Position numbers and translations under genes: made by a program. From assembly GCA_048497495.1 (NCBI GenBank), contig JAFHCF010000253.1:1-6061 (forward strand): a stretch of DNA of 6,061 nt, given 5' to 3'. The DNA comes from JAFHCF01 sp048497495. GTDB lineage: Bacteria > Pseudomonadota > Alphaproteobacteria > Rhizobiales > Ancalomicrobiaceae. Below are positions 5,873-6,061 of this stretch, one piece after another. The number at the start of each line of letters is the position of its first letter. Within the stretch, counting starts at the first letter, position 1. The notes under the pieces are model-generated. The model was not told where the DNA came from. It searched no databases and saw only the letters and a list, made by a program, of their open reading frames with translations.

Positions 5873-6000
5873 GCCCCTCCAACTTTGCCGATACCGCGCC
5901 GCTCTACCGGGCGCGGGGACTGTCGGTCGTTCCGATCCAGCCGAGCACGAAAAAGCCGGCGATTGGTGGGTGGTCCGGCATGCACCGGGAGACGACATGA
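5869..6000 (+). CDS. Short frame like a prim-pol N-terminus, possibly truncated
   Basis: A 43-residue frame. Residues 7-37 read as A-x-LYRARGLSVVPIQPSTKKP, then AIGGW. This matches the opening of bifunctional primase-polymerase (prim-pol) and related phage/plasmid replication proteins: a helix with Tyr, then Gly-hydrophobic-x-V-x-P-hydrophobic, a K-x-P turn and a Trp. The real domain is about 150-200 residues, but here a TGA follows nine residues after that motif, so only the start is present. It is either a truncated remnant, a frameshifted gene, or an unrelated small protein. The frame shares ATGA with the peptide before it and with the frame after it. The start lacks a strong Shine-Dalgarno; coupling may serve instead. 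An in-frame TGA at 5833 limits upstream extension. Confidence 0.4.
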   Translation: MSPSNFADTAPLYRARGLSVVPIQPSTKKPAIGGWSGMHRETT

Positions 6001-6061
6001 CCGAGCTCTACCGGGTCGAGACCCTCGGCAACGGCGAATGCGCGACGATGACGCTCGACGA
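5997..6061 (+). CDS. Start of an unknown gene cut by the right edge
   Basis: ATG overlaps the previous stop as ATGA and the frame stays open to the window end, giving 21 full codons that begin MTELYRVETLGNGECATMTL. Codon use is GC-rich and protein-like. The family is not recognisable from this fragment. Its tight coupling suggests it is transcribed with the prim-pol-like frame. It could also be the continuation of that gene after a frameshift, though it does not look like the next part of a prim-pol domain. Confidence 0.4.
   Translation, partial: MTELYRVETLGNGECATMTLD

Noticed and set aside
5773..5998. Minus-strand frames of about 66-70 codons near the right edge
   Set aside because: They oppose the ATGA-linked plus-strand frames, have shadow-like composition and no ribosome binding site.

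Overview
The window is about 6 kb of high-GC DNA. Codon use and gene content look proteobacterial, most likely alphaproteobacterial, though this is inferred from style and cannot be fixed to a genus. It falls into three parts.

Left part (1-3092): a diffusible signal factor (DSF) quorum-sensing module. The plus strand carries most of an RpfC-type hybrid sensor kinase, cut by the left edge inside its last transmembrane helix. It has a histidine kinase core, a degenerate linker, a receiver and an Hpt domain. The minus strand carries a convergent rpfF, a crotonase-fold DSF synthase with both signature glutamates. The two 3' ends overlap by 73 bp, so synthase and sensor share antisense-coding DNA. 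An rpfG-like response regulator would be expected beyond the left edge, but it cannot be seen here.

Middle part (3093-5491): a roughly 400-bp non-coding stretch with several inverted repeats and a tRNA T-arm-like remnant, then a two-gene minus-strand operon. Its first gene encodes an exported di-haem c-type cytochrome with two related haem modules. Its second encodes a Tat-exported PQQ-like beta-propeller protein. Stop and start are fused as TGATG, and a Shine-Dalgarno sequence precedes the second start. The pair looks like a periplasmic redox unit: the propeller would be the catalytic or scaffolding partner and the cytochrome the electron carrier. The substrate is unknown.

Right part (about 5240-6061): composition drops sharply to AT-rich from inside the 5' end of the cytochrome gene to about 5810. 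This island holds several palindromes and a tandem repeat. From it a chain of very short plus-strand reading frames diverges, joined by ATGA overlaps. One resembles the extreme N-terminus of a primase-polymerase (prim-pol) domain, and the last runs off the right edge. This pattern fits the start of a phage- or plasmid-derived element, but the window ends too early to prove it.
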